In this document: piece after piece, positions 1 to 9,570 of the stretch
How the letters are laid out: each line of letters opens with the position of its first letter
Numbering within the stretch: the first letter of the stretch is position 1
NCBI GenBank assembly: GCA_021733925.1
Contig: JAIPJY010000065.1
Coordinates: 1-35,857 of the forward strand
DNA length: 35,857 bases
DNA from: Prosthecobacter sp.
GTDB taxonomy: Bacteria; Verrucomicrobiota; Verrucomicrobiia; Verrucomicrobiales; Verrucomicrobiaceae
Reading direction: 5' to 3'
Translations under genes and position numbers: made by a program
Notes under the pieces: generated by a model
The model's database searches: none
Told to the model about the DNA's origin: nothing
What the model saw: the letters and a program-made list of their open reading frames with translations, nothing else

Positions 1-3
1 CGA

Positions 4-78
4 CCGTATTTTGAGGGTGTTCACAGCCATGCAACTCGCTCCGCTCGCTGCCTGGCTGTGAACACCCTCAAAATACGG
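4..78. repeat. Perfect 26-bp inverted repeat (long hairpin)
   Basis: Positions 4-29 and 53-78 are exact reverse complements (26 of 26), separated by a 23-nt loop at 30-52. The hairpin lies just outside the broken 3' end of the minus-strand PKS and beside an insertion-sequence-like end at 87-134. It could be a MITE or REP-like element, a bidirectional terminator, or part of the mobile element. No second copy was seen in this window. Confidence 0.85.
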
Positions 79-86
79 AGCAGGCA

Positions 87-134
87 GTGTAACCTATGTC
101 CCCGGTACAAGTGTCACCCATGTTCCAGTTCAAA
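87..134. mobile_element. Probable insertion-sequence end with two tandem 24-bp repeats
   Basis: Positions 87-110 and 111-134 are direct repeats matching at 17 of 24 positions, both beginning GTGT and sharing ACC, ATGT and CC blocks at the same offsets. Homology of the PKS to ketoreductases stops at about 137, exactly where this block starts, and the PKS stop codon (114-116) lies inside it. Tandem motifs of this kind resemble the termini of IS481/IS3-like elements as I remember them; the family assignment is unverified and no transposase is visible because the window begins here. Confidence 0.5.
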
Positions 135-3100
135 CCGTGAGGAGAACATGACGAAGTGATCAAGCTTAAGCCCTTGCGTCTGCAAATGCAGATTCCACGC
201 ACCATTGATCTTGGGCGTCGTGACCTTTTGAAAGCGCTCCGCATTGAGCTGCGAGATCATGCCGTCATCCAGCACCATCGCGACATGGAAAACCCCACGC
301 AGCGGCGGATGCGACTGCGCAATCTCCTCCAAAAGCGAGGCCACGCTGGCGGGATCGCTGACATCCGACTGGATCACGGTGACCTCAGCACCTGCAGCCT
401 GCATGGCAGCCACACCTGCGCGTGCTTCATCGGTGGAGGCTCCACTGCGGCTGGAAAGCACGAGATGGCGCACGCCCTTTTCTACGAGCCACTGCGACAT
501 GGCCAAACCGAAGCCTCCAAGTCCTCCCGCCACGAGGTAGGTGACCTCCGGATCGAGCTTGAACGCGGCATCCGGCGCATTGGCGCTGAGCGAGACTTTG
601 GCATCAGCCATGGTGAGCACCACTTTGCCGATCTGCCGCGCCTGCGTAATATAACGGAAAGCATGCGCCGCATCCGCAATTGGAAAGGTGCGGTAAGGAA
701 GCGCAGGAAGCTTGCGGGAGGTGAACAGCTTTTTCAGGCTGCCCATAAGGGGCTTCGAATTGCGCGGATCCAGCGCATGCCCGAGGTCGATGGCATGGTA
801 GGAGAGATTGTGGCGGAATGGGAACAGCCCCACCTTGGTGTTGCCGTAGATGTCGCGCTTCCCGATTTCAAGGAAGCGGCCGTACTGGCGCAGCAGCGAG
901 AGGCTCTGATGAATGGCCTCGCCTGCGAGCGAATTGAGCACGAGATCGACGCCCTCATCATTCGTGATGCGCATCACCTCGCCGGCAAAGGCGAGCGTGC
1001 GCGAATCCAGCACATGCTCCACGCCGATCTTCTTCAAAAACGCACGCTTCTCCGCACTTCCAGCAGTGGCAAAAATTTCCGCGCCCGTTGCCTTCGCAAT
1101 GCGAACCGCCGCCTGCCCCACACCACCCGTTGCGGCATGAATGAGCACCCGTTCACCCTTGGTCATGCGCCCTTGATGCGAGAGCGCATAGGAGGCCGTC
1201 AGATACGTGACCATCATCGTCGCCGCCTCTTCCATCGTCAGATGCGCGGGCTTTGCCAGCACCGCATGCTCGACGGTGGTGACGTGCGTCCCGAAGCACC
1301 CGGCCGCGAGCGCCATTACTTCATCACCCGCTTTAAACTGCGTCACACCCGCACCCACGCGCACGATGCGTCCCGCACACTCGTCCCCGAGCAGCATGGC
1401 ATCGGCAGCTTCGGCCGGATAAATGCCCAGTGCCTTCATCACATCCCGGAAGTTCAGCGCAGCGGCACAGATTTCGATCTCGACTTCATGAGGGCCGGGC
1501 GCACGGCGCGGCTTCGCGCGAAACACCAGCTTGTCCAGAGAGCCAGGCTTGGCCGACTCCAACCGGAAGCACTGCTCATCCTTGAGCGTGGACGTGGAAG
1601 TCTGCGCCAGATGATCCAGTGATCCATGCACCAAACGGTGGGCATAGCGTGCCTCACCGCGCCAGGCGATCTCGGCTTCCGCATCGGCATGCAGCACTTC
1701 GTTGAGCAAAATCGCACTGTCATCCTCTCCGGCAGCGCCATCCAGATCAACGCTGCGGCATTGCAGGTCTGGATGCTCGCTCATGATGACACGCGCCATG
1801 CCGTGAAGCGGCGACTGCGAGAGGGAGAGCGCAGCCGTTTTTTCACCAGCAGGCTGCGCGCCACGCGTGACGAACCAAAGACCGGGCAGAGTCGCATGCC
1901 CCGCTGCGTTCAGCGCCTGTACCAGATGAAGCGGGCTGTGGCAGACAATCGTTTGCGCTTCTGCGATCTCTGCCGTCGTGACATCCGCACCCGCAGGGGC
2001 ATCGAGACTCCAGAGATGAACGACGCCACGCAGAGGCGCGGATGGTGGCAGTTCGGAGAGCAGGGAGGTGTAGTCCTCCGCCTTGGATGCGCGGAGCTGT
2101 ACTTCATCGGCTGAGACGCGCTTGAACGCATCTGCGGCAGTAATGACAATGCAGCTGTAGCCACGCTGGCGCAGGGAATCCACGAGGGAGGCTGCGAGGC
2201 CATGCTGATCCGCAAAGACCAGCCAGCGGCCGGCCCCGGCGGGCGCTTCCTCAATGACGGCAGCAATCTGCGGCAATTCGGGGCCACGCGCGAGTACGAC
2301 GACTTGCCCGCTCTGACTTTGGTTGGTGGCATCAGCCACAGTCTCCACGCTGGCAAAGCCCGCCGCAGCAATGACCTTCTGCCAGTCAGCAGATGGCAGC
2401 AGGGGATGATGCGCACGCAGTGCCGTGTCTTGAAAGTTCCACCAGCGCGCATCCGTCCCGCATACCAGATCATGCCAGGGTGTGGGGTGCTCAAGCTCCA
2501 GGGCCATGAGCAGGCCGCCGGAAGCGAGCAGCTGCCGCACATGCTGCAGCGACTGCTGCACATTCTGCGTCAATGACAGTGCATTGGAGACAAGCACAAT
2601 ATCGAAACGCTCGTCAGCGAAGCCCTGCTCCGCCGGCGGGAGATCGAGATCAAGCACCCGGTACTGAACCGAAGGATAATCGCTGAATTTTTTCCCAGCC
2701 TGATCGAAGTGGCGTTCCGAGACATCCGTGAAGCAGTATTCGACACCCACATTCGGCAGGCGTGGCAGCACGCTGGCGGTGACACCACCGGTGCCTGCGC
2801 CGATCTCCAAAATGCGCACGCGCCGACCTTCTGGAACCTGCGCCAGTGCTGCGGTGACAGCTTCGCCAATGAGGCGATTGTAAACACGGTTGAAGACGGA
2901 CGCTGCCTGGAAGTGCTCCAGCATGTTGGCGGAGAGCACGGCTGCGGCATCGCACTTGCCTCGCAGCAAATCGGCAAGCCCTTGGGTGCAGCGATCCAGC
3001 AGGATGAGCTCGGGATGAAAGGCGGGGAAGTGGAAGACGAGGTCCTGCCAGGCCTTGTCGCGATTCAGCGCGGCCGGTTTGGCCGTGACCGTCCACGTCG

Positions 3101-6100
3101 GTGCGTCTGCGGAAGGCTGAGATTGCAGCCAGCCCTCCGGCTCAAGCAGCGTGAGCAGCCGGTGCACGAAACGCTCATGCTCGGGCTGCACCTGCGTGCG
3201 TTTCAGCAAGGCAGGTAGCGTGAGAGTCTCGTCCGGCTTGGGACGCCAGCCGAGCTGTTTGAACACCGTGAGAATGGAACTGCGGCAGAGCTGAAGAAAG
3301 CGCGGCTCCCACTCCTGATAGCGCGCATTCATGCCCAGCGCGGTGCTGAAGTCCGCAGCGCTCACACGCAGCTGCGCGGCCATCGTCGCGTTGTCGGGCA
3401 AATAGTCCGCAGGCGTGTGTGCGATCGGTACTGCGGACAGCGGCTTGAGCTGCCACTCGGACTGATACAGCCAGTCTGCCTGCGCACCGGAGCCCGGTGC
3501 GCTGCTCATGGTGCTGTGCTTGCAGAGGAAATCGGTGATCTCCAGCAGCACGTTGCCCGCGTCATCGAGGATGAAGAGGTCGATGACGATGATCTTCTTC
3601 GCGATCGCCTGCGTCCTGCGGACATAGGCCCAGACTTTGGCGCCGGGCCTGGAATAGCAGCGGATGCGCTCCATGCGCGCAGGCAGGTAGAGGCCGTCTG
3701 CCGGAATCGCGATGGTCGGATGGATGCAGGCATCCAGCAGCGCTGGATGCACAATGTAGCGGTCCATCTCCGCCACGGCAGCGGCAGGCAGCTCAATGCG
3801 GCCGAGGGCCTCATCCTGACCCGCCCATACATGCGTCAGCGCCTGAAATTGCGGCCCGTAGTGCAGATCGGCAGCGGCTGCGGATTGATAAAAGGTTTTG
3901 CCGTCAAGCTCCGACCCGCAACGCTGTTGAATGGCGGCAAGATCAAAGGCCGCAGGCTGTTTGCGCTCGGGCTCCGCGCGCAGGCGGCCGGTGACATGCG
4001 GCACCCAGCTCGGCGGATCTTCCGTGAGCGAGCTTTGAATGACGAAGGTGTTTTCATCCGGCAGGCAGGAGATCTGCAGAATGGGGAAGTCATCTCCCGC
4101 AGGGAGGATGCAGCCGCGAAGGATTTCGAGCTCTTCAAGCAGCACCGGCTGGTCCGGATGCAGCTGCTCTCCGGCGGCGAGCGCCATCTCCACGTAACCT
4201 GCGCCTGGGAAGATGAGGTGCTGGCCCACGCGGTGGTCCTTCAGCCAGGTCAGCACGCTGTTGTTCAGCGCGGTTTCCCAGGTGGGGTGGATGTTTTGCA
4301 GTTTCAGCTTGAGGAGCGGATTGCTCTGCGGGTTCGTCCTCAGCCGCATCGAAAACGCGGGCTCATGCCAGAAGCGCTCCTTTTGCCAGGGATACTCCGG
4401 CAGTCGCAGCGCAGAGCTGACCTGCGGGTGGAGCGCCGGCCAGTCCACCTCATGGCCGTTCACATGCAGAGCACCCAGCGTGCCCAGCAAGGTGGCGCGC
4501 TCCGGCTTCTGACGCCGCAGCGAAGGCAGCACCAGCCCAATGGCATCCGCCTGCGCGAGGCATTCCGTCATGGAATTCGACAGCACAGGATGCGGGCTGA
4601 TCTCAAGAAAATGCGTCTGCCCTGCGGCGATCACCGCATCAATGGCTGGTGCAAAGAGCACGCTCTGCCGCACATTGTGCCACCAGTAACTCGCATCGTA
4701 GTCAGTGCCTTCGGCCAGCCGTCCCGTGACGGTGGAGAAAATTTTGACGTTGCCCGGCTGCGGCTGCAGACCTGCCAGGGACTCTTCCAATTCCTCCTTC
4801 ACCGGGTCCATGTGGGCGCTGTGAAAGGCGTAGTTCACCGGCACATGGCGCACGAACAGCGCACGCTCCTCCATCTCCTGGAAAATCTCATCCACCGCAT
4901 CGCTGTCACCCGAGATGGAGACCATCTTGGGACCGTTCACAGCCGCGAGCGAAGCCCTGCTGCCATAGGGGGCGATGATTTCCTCAGCCTCCGCGCGCGT
5001 CAGCGCGGCGGCGATCATTTTTCCTCTCAGCGGCGTCTTCTCCATGCAACGCCCACGATGGTGGATGACGCGCACAGCCTCCGGCAAAGACAGCGCGCCA
5101 CACACATGCGCGGCGGCCACTTCACCCATGCTATGTCCTACCACAGCATACGGTCGGATGCCCCAGGACTGCCACAGCGCCGCCAGTCCAACCTGAATGG
5201 CAAAGAGCGCAGTCTGCGCGATCTGCGTTTCATTCAGCCGCGTGGTCTTTTCATCGCGCCTCAGTTCATCGAGCAGCGAGCAGCCGCCTAGCTTGAGCAG
5301 CTCATCATGGCAGGTCTGGATCGTCTGGCGAAACACGGACTCCTGCTCCAGAAGCTCACGCCCCATTGCCCACCACTGCGGTCCCTGACCGCTGAAGACA
5401 AACACAAGGCGGGCGTTTTTAACGGGCTGCCCAAGGTTGAGTCCAGGTGCCTGCTCCCCGCTCAGAAAGGCGGACAGCGCCGCGCTCATCCCCGCGCGTG
5501 TGCTGGCGACTGCTGCGAGACGAAACTCATGATGCGTGCGCCTGCGACTGGCAGCAGCACAGATGTCTCTAAGCGAGATGGATTCATCCGCCGACTCCAG
5601 AAAGGAGTGGAAGGACTGCGCCACAGCCACCAGCGCGGCATCGGTGCCACGTGCAGAGAGCGGCAGGATGAGTTCGGGCTCTTCTTCAGCCGGGGTAGGT
5701 GCTGGCACCTGCGCAGCGGGCGGCGGTGCGGCCTCCAGCACAGCGTGGGCATTGGACCCACCGAAGCCAAAGGAATTGATGCAGGCCAGCAGTCGGTGCT
5801 GCGCATCCTGTTTCAATGGCGTGGCAGTGACTGGCACCTTCAGACGCAGACGCTCGAAGTTGAGCGTCGGATTCGGCGTGTTGAAATGCAGATTCGGCGG
5901 CACCATGCCGTGCTTCAGGCACAGCGCCACTTTGATCAGACCTGCAATGCCGGAGCCAGCCTCCAGATGGCCGATGTTGGTCTTCACCGATCCGAGGAGG
6001 CAGTCATCCCCGGGCTGACGACCGACGCCGAGGATGGTGCCGAGCGCGCTGCCTTCGATGAGATCGCCGATGGTGGTGCCTGTGCCATGGGCTTCGGCGT

Positions 6101-7034
6101 ACTGGATTTCATGCGGAGCCACGCCCGCGAGACGGCAGGCGGTGGCGATGAGCTCCTGCTGGGAGCCACGGCTTGGCACCGTCATGCCGGAGGTGCGCCC
6201 GTCCTGGTTGACGGCGGTGCTGCGGATCACGGCATAGATGGGATCTCCATCTGCGAGTGCGGCGGAGAGCGGTTTCAGGCACACGGCACCGACACCTTCA
6301 CCGCGGACGAAGCCGTTGGCGCTGGCATCAAAGGCCTTGCACCGTCCATCCGGAGACAGCATTCCCATGCTGGAGAATGCGACAAAGGGGAAGGCTGTGA
6401 TGATGCAGTTCACCCCGGCGGCGATGGCCCGGGTGCATTCCTTGTTCCACAGCGCCTGGCAGGCCATATGCACGGCCACCATCGAGGAGGAGCATGCGGT
6501 GTCCACCGCCACGCTTGGGCCTTGGAAATTCAGCGCGTACGAGATCCGATTGGCGGCGATGCTGGCTGCCACACCCGTGGCGGAATGTGGATAGGCCAGG
6601 CCCCGGCCCATGGAATTCTGCTGAATGTCCCCGTAGTCATGCGTGGAGATACCCACAAACACTCCGGTGTCCTCCCCTTTGACGATGTCCACCTGCTGGC
6701 CGGCATCCATGAGAGCCTCCCAGGTGGCCTCCAGCAGGAGCCGCTGCTGGGGGTCGATAAAAGGTGCTTCACGCTGTGTGATGCCGAAGAAGCCGGGATC
6801 AAATGTGTCGATCTCATCAATCAGCCCCGCCCACTTGGAGTAGGTCTTGCCGGGTTTGCCCTGCTCGGGGTCGTAATAGAAGCGGTGATCCCAGCGGTCG
6901 GGAGTCACTTCGCGGATGGCGTCCACCCCGCCCATGAGCATCTCCCAGAAGGAACGGGCGTCGTTGGCACCTCCAGGCATGCGGCATCCGATTCCAATGA
7001 TGGCGATGGGGTCTACGGCGGTTGGTTCTGGCAT
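114..7034 (-). CDS. Highly reducing type I polyketide synthase, truncated in the ketoreductase domain
   Basis: A multidomain synthase of 2306 residues building a reduced, C-methylated acyl chain. Ketosynthase at about 8-435 with Cys181 (DTACSSS), His316 (EAHGTGT) and His356 (KTNIGH). Acyltransferase at about 540-860 with Ser635 in GHSMG and an AFHS motif at 736-739, suggesting malonyl-CoA. Dehydratase at about 905-1185 with His934 and Asp1101. Methyltransferase at about 1340-1590 with the SAM motif ILEIGAGTGG at 1408-1417. A structural pseudo-ketoreductase at about 1600-1810, enoylreductase at about 1825-2140 (HAATGGVG at 1966-1973), and ketoreductase from about 2160 (GGLGGFG). The ketoreductase ends at the FSS motif (Ser2299); the catalytic Tyr/Asn and any acyl carrier protein are missing, replaced by seven unrelated residues from the adjoining mobile-element end. 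The start ATG gives a normal PKS N terminus; no clear ribosome site. As it stands it probably cannot complete a cycle unless a carrier protein is supplied elsewhere. Confidence 0.93.
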   Translation of the reverse strand: MPEPTAVDPIAIIGIGCRMPGGANDARSFWEMLMGGVDAIREVTPDRWDHRFYYDPEQGKPGKTYSKWAGLIDEIDTFDPGFFGITQREAPFIDPQQRLLLEATWEALMDAGQQVDIVKGEDTGVFVGISTHDYGDIQQNSMGRGLAYPHSATGVAASIAANRISYALNFQGPSVAVDTACSSSMVAVHMACQALWNKECTRAIAAGVNCIITAFPFVAFSSMGMLSPDGRCKAFDASANGFVRGEGVGAVCLKPLSAALADGDPIYAVIRSTAVNQDGRTSGMTVPSRGSQQELIATACRLAGVAPHEIQYAEAHGTGTTIGDLIEGSALGTILGVGRQPGDDCLLGSVKTNIGHLEAGSGIAGLIKVALCLKHGMVPPNLHFNTPNPTLNFERLRLKVPVTATPLKQDAQHRLLACINSFGFGGSNAHAVLEAAPPPAAQVPAPTPAEEEPELILPLSARGTDAALVAVAQSFHSFLESADESISLRDICAAASRRRTHHEFRLAAVASTRAGMSAALSAFLSGEQAPGLNLGQPVKNARLVFVFSGQGPQWWAMGRELLEQESVFRQTIQTCHDELLKLGGCSLLDELRRDEKTTRLNETQIAQTALFAIQVGLAALWQSWGIRPYAVVGHSMGEVAAAHVCGALSLPEAVRVIHHRGRCMEKTPLRGKMIAAALTRAEAEEIIAPYGSRASLAAVNGPKMVSISGDSDAVDEIFQEMEERALFVRHVPVNYAFHSAHMDPVKEELEESLAGLQPQPGNVKIFSTVTGRLAEGTDYDASYWWHNVRQSVLFAPAIDAVIAAGQTHFLEISPHPVLSNSMTECLAQADAIGLVLPSLRRQKPERATLLGTLGALHVNGHEVDWPALHPQVSSALRLPEYPWQKERFWHEPAFSMRLRTNPQSNPLLKLKLQNIHPTWETALNNSVLTWLKDHRVGQHLIFPGAGYVEMALAAGEQLHPDQPVLLEELEILRGCILPAGDDFPILQISCLPDENTFVIQSSLTEDPPSWVPHVTGRLRAEPERKQPAAFDLAAIQQRCGSELDGKTFYQSAAAADLHYGPQFQALTHVWAGQDEALGRIELPAAAVAEMDRYIVHPALLDACIHPTIAIPADGLYLPARMERIRCYSRPGAKVWAYVRRTQAIAKKIIVIDLFILDDAGNVLLEITDFLCKHSTMSSAPGSGAQADWLYQSEWQLKPLSAVPIAHTPADYLPDNATMAAQLRVSAADFSTALGMNARYQEWEPRFLQLCRSSILTVFKQLGWRPKPDETLTLPALLKRTQVQPEHERFVHRLLTLLEPEGWLQSQPSADAPTWTVTAKPAALNRDKAWQDLVFHFPAFHPELILLDRCTQGLADLLRGKCDAAAVLSANMLEHFQAASVFNRVYNRLIGEAVTAALAQVPEGRRVRILEIGAGTGGVTASVLPRLPNVGVEYCFTDVSERHFDQAGKKFSDYPSVQYRVLDLDLPPAEQGFADERFDIVLVSNALSLTQNVQQSLQHVRQLLASGGLLMALELEHPTPWHDLVCGTDARWWNFQDTALRAHHPLLPSADWQKVIAAAGFASVETVADATNQSQSGQVVVLARGPELPQIAAVIEEAPAGAGRWLVFADQHGLAASLVDSLRQRGYSCIVITAADAFKRVSADEVQLRASKAEDYTSLLSELPPSAPLRGVVHLWSLDAPAGADVTTAEIAEAQTIVCHSPLHLVQALNAAGHATLPGLWFVTRGAQPAGEKTAALSLSQSPLHGMARVIMSEHPDLQCRSVDLDGAAGEDDSAILLNEVLHADAEAEIAWRGEARYAHRLVHGSLDHLAQTSTSTLKDEQCFRLESAKPGSLDKLVFRAKPRRAPGPHEVEIEICAAALNFRDVMKALGIYPAEAADAMLLGDECAGRIVRVGAGVTQFKAGDEVMALAAGCFGTHVTTVEHAVLAKPAHLTMEEAATMMVTYLTASYALSHQGRMTKGERVLIHAATGGVGQAAVRIAKATGAEIFATAGSAEKRAFLKKIGVEHVLDSRTLAFAGEVMRITNDEGVDLVLNSLAGEAIHQSLSLLRQYGRFLEIGKRDIYGNTKVGLFPFRHNLSYHAIDLGHALDPRNSKPLMGSLKKLFTSRKLPALPYRTFPIADAAHAFRYITQARQIGKVVLTMADAKVSLSANAPDAAFKLDPEVTYLVAGGLGGFGLAMSQWLVEKGVRHLVLSSRSGASTDEARAGVAAMQAAGAEVTVIQSDVSDPASVASLLEEIAQSHPPLRGVFHVAMVLDDGMISQLNAERFQKVTTPKINGAWNLHLQTQGLKLDHFVMFSSRFELEHG

Positions 7035-7109
7035 TGGTTGGAATACTTGCTTACTTGCTCACGGTGCAGCTTGTCAAGAAACCGGCTCGGAAATAGCATG
7101 ATATCCGGC

Positions 7110-7151
7110 GTTGCACACTCAACGGGTCAGGGCTTGAACAGAGTGTGTGAC
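7110..7151. promoter_or_regulatory. Inverted repeat in the divergent PKS/permease promoter region
   Basis: The 152-bp gap at 7035-7186 separates the divergent PKS and permease genes and must hold both promoters. Within it, 7110-7120 and 7141-7151 form an imperfect inverted repeat (9 of 11; core CACACTC/GAGTGTG) with a 20-nt spacer, which could be an operator. I could not identify convincing -35/-10 pairs. Confidence 0.3.
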
Positions 7152-7186
7152 CTTTTTGTCATGGCGCCGTTGCAAATTCATTCTGA

Positions 7187-9553
7187 ATGATTACCACACT
7201 TGACCGCAAACTCCTCCGTGACATCGGCGGCATGAAGGGCCAGTTCCTGGTGGTCAGCCTCATCATGGCCTGCGGAGTGGCCTTGATGATCGTCTCTCAC
7301 AGCATCATTCTCAGCCTGGAGAGTACGCGGGATGCCTATTATCAGCACTATCGCATGCCGGATGTGTTTGGCTCCGTCAAAAGCGCCCCTCTTTCCCTTC
7401 AGCCTCGCCTCGCCCACATTCCAGGCGTTGCCACCGTGGAGCTGCGTGTCGTGCAGGGCGCCCTTCTCGACATGGAGGGCGTGCAGGAGCCGGTCAAAGC
7501 CCGCCTCGTTTCGCTTCCAGACAGTGGTCAGCAGAACCTCAATCAAATCTTCTTGAGACGCGGCAGGCTCCCGCTGCTGGGCTCCCAGAGGGAGGCCGTG
7601 GTAAGTGAAGCCTTCGCCCTGGTTCACAATCTTCGCATTGGGGATCGCATCACCGCCATCCTCAATGGTCATCGGGATCACCTCGACATCTGTGGCATCG
7701 GCCTCTCGCCTGAGTTCGTCTTCGAGGCACCACCAGGTCAGACCCTCCCCGACAACCGGCATTTCGGCGTTTTCTGGATGCGCTACCACTCCCTCGCGGT
7801 CGCGTTCGATCTGGATGGTGCCTTCAATGACTTGTGCATGGATTTGTCACCCGGTACCAATCCGCAGGGAGTCATCGAGGAAGTGGACCGCATGCTCACC
7901 ATCTACGGCGCTCCCGGGGCCTTTGCCCGGAAGGACCACCCCAGTTCCAAGCGCTTGGATGACGAACTGCGCATCGTACACGCTCTCTCAGTCGCTTATC
8001 CCATCGTGTTTCTCTGCGTCGCCGCATTCATGGTCAATTCCGTCATCCTCCGTCTCGTACGCCTTCAGCGTGAGCAGATCGCCCAGTTAAAGGCCCTGGG
8101 CTACACCTCCTGGCAGGTCGGGCAGCATTACCTGAACTACGCTTTGGTGATCGTCGTTCTGGGCAGTCTGGGCGGGGTCGCGACCGGCTGGTATCTGGGT
8201 GGCACCATGCTGCGGGTTTACTCGCTCTTGTTTCATTTTCCAGAGCTGACGTTTGAAATGGATCAACATGCCCTCGTCATGGCCCTGTTGGTCAGCGTGG
8301 CTGCTGCGGTCCTGGGCGTGGCGGGTGCCGTTTGGCTGGCGGTGAAGCTCTCACCTGCGGAGGCCATGCGCCCCGAGCCTCCCACGGACTTCAAACCCTC
8401 CCTCCTTGAGCGCATGGGCTTCACCCGTGGCACCAGTCTGGTCTTTCGCATGGCTTTGCGAAACATCGAGCGCCGACCCTGGCAGGCCGGCTTTACCGTC
8501 GCAGGTCTCGCGCTGGCCACCGGCCTGCTCGTGCTGCCGGGTGCCCTGGCAGACAGTGTCGACCATCTGCTCACCTATCAGTGGAATGACCATTTCCGTC
8601 AAAATGTGATCGTCAGCATGCGCGAGCCTGCCTCCCGCAGCACCCAGCACGACCTCGAGCACCTCGCCGGAGTCACCCTGGTCGAGCCGATTCGCGGCTT
8701 TGTGGCACGTGTGAGCAACGGCCATCATTCACGCAGGCTTTTCATCATGGGATTCACGCAAAAGTGCCGCCTGATCAATCCTCGGGACGTTTCAGGGCGG
8801 CCCATTGTGCTGCCTGCCGAAGGCCTCGTAGTCTCCCAAAAGCTGGGAGAGGTTCTCGGCGTGAAAATCGGCGATCGCGTCCAGGTCCAAACCCTCGAAG
8901 GACGCTGCGAAACCCACGAGATCGCAGTGCGCGGCTTCATGTCGGACTTCTACGGCATGGCCGCCTACATGGACATCGATGCCGTGCGTCGGAACCTCCG
9001 GGAAAGCGAGACCATGACCGGCGCCTTTTTACGGGTCGATCCCAATCGCTGGGACGACTTCATGCGCGAGGTTAAAAAGCAGCCCAAGATTGATTTTGCC
9101 AGCGCCAAAAAAGATCAGCTCGCCGCCTTCCGTGCCTCGACCGGGGCCAGCATCGGCATGCTGCGCAAACTCTTTCTCTGGCTCGCCGTCATCGTCGCCT
9201 TCGGCGTCGTTTACAACAGCGCCCGCATCGCCCTCTCCGAACGCGGGCGTGATCTCGCCACGCTGCGCGTCGTAGGTCTCACCAAACGCGAAATCGCCGG
9301 CGTTCTCCTCGGAGAGCTCACCCTCCTTGTGCTCCTCGCCCTGCCCCTGGGTCTGGTCTTCGGCAAGGGCCTCGCCTCCTACGTCATAGCCGCCGTCGGC
9401 AATGAAACCGTCCGCCTTCCCCAGCTCATCAATTCCAGCACCTATGCCAGCTCAGTCCTCGTGGTGCTCGCTGCCACCAGCGCCTCCTTTGCCGTGGTCG
9501 GCTTCATGCTCAACAAGCTCGATCTGGTAAGCGTCCTCAAGGCGCGTGACTGA
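7187..9553 (+). CDS. FtsX/MacB-type ABC transporter permease, first of a tandem pair
   Basis: A 788-residue inner-membrane permease with the large double-FtsX layout. One transmembrane helix at about 19-43, a periplasmic domain at about 50-265, a first FtsX domain with three helices at about 268-390, a central helix at about 433-452, a second periplasmic domain at about 465-655, and a second FtsX domain at about 660-786. The motifs QREQIAQLKALGY and LRVVGLTKREIAGVLLGE are the cytoplasmic coupling segments after the first helix of each FtsX domain. Such permeases work with a LolD/MacB-type ATPase, often with an HlyD-like adaptor, to export lipids, lipoproteins or hydrophobic products. Neither partner is in this window. 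It is followed after 17 bp by a paralogue of identical length, so the two are probably cotranscribed and may form a heterodimer. Divergent from a PKS, which makes lipid export a reasonable guess. Confidence 0.88.
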   Translation: MITTLDRKLLRDIGGMKGQFLVVSLIMACGVALMIVSHSIILSLESTRDAYYQHYRMPDVFGSVKSAPLSLQPRLAHIPGVATVELRVVQGALLDMEGVQEPVKARLVSLPDSGQQNLNQIFLRRGRLPLLGSQREAVVSEAFALVHNLRIGDRITAILNGHRDHLDICGIGLSPEFVFEAPPGQTLPDNRHFGVFWMRYHSLAVAFDLDGAFNDLCMDLSPGTNPQGVIEEVDRMLTIYGAPGAFARKDHPSSKRLDDELRIVHALSVAYPIVFLCVAAFMVNSVILRLVRLQREQIAQLKALGYTSWQVGQHYLNYALVIVVLGSLGGVATGWYLGGTMLRVYSLLFHFPELTFEMDQHALVMALLVSVAAAVLGVAGAVWLAVKLSPAEAMRPEPPTDFKPSLLERMGFTRGTSLVFRMALRNIERRPWQAGFTVAGLALATGLLVLPGALADSVDHLLTYQWNDHFRQNVIVSMREPASRSTQHDLEHLAGVTLVEPIRGFVARVSNGHHSRRLFIMGFTQKCRLINPRDVSGRPIVLPAEGLVVSQKLGEVLGVKIGDRVQVQTLEGRCETHEIAVRGFMSDFYGMAAYMDIDAVRRNLRESETMTGAFLRVDPNRWDDFMREVKKQPKIDFASAKKDQLAAFRASTGASIGMLRKLFLWLAVIVAFGVVYNSARIALSERGRDLATLRVVGLTKREIAGVLLGELTLLVLLALPLGLVFGKGLASYVIAAVGNETVRLPQLINSSTYASSVLVVLAATSASFAVVGFMLNKLDLVSVLKARD

Positions 9554-9570
9554 ACGTATTAGACCTACCC

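Noticed and set aside
3417-7190. Long plus-strand frames opposite the PKS (624 and 627 residues)
   Set aside because: They lie antisense to well-defined PKS domains, have no domain resemblance, and are typical shadows in GC-rich coding DNA.
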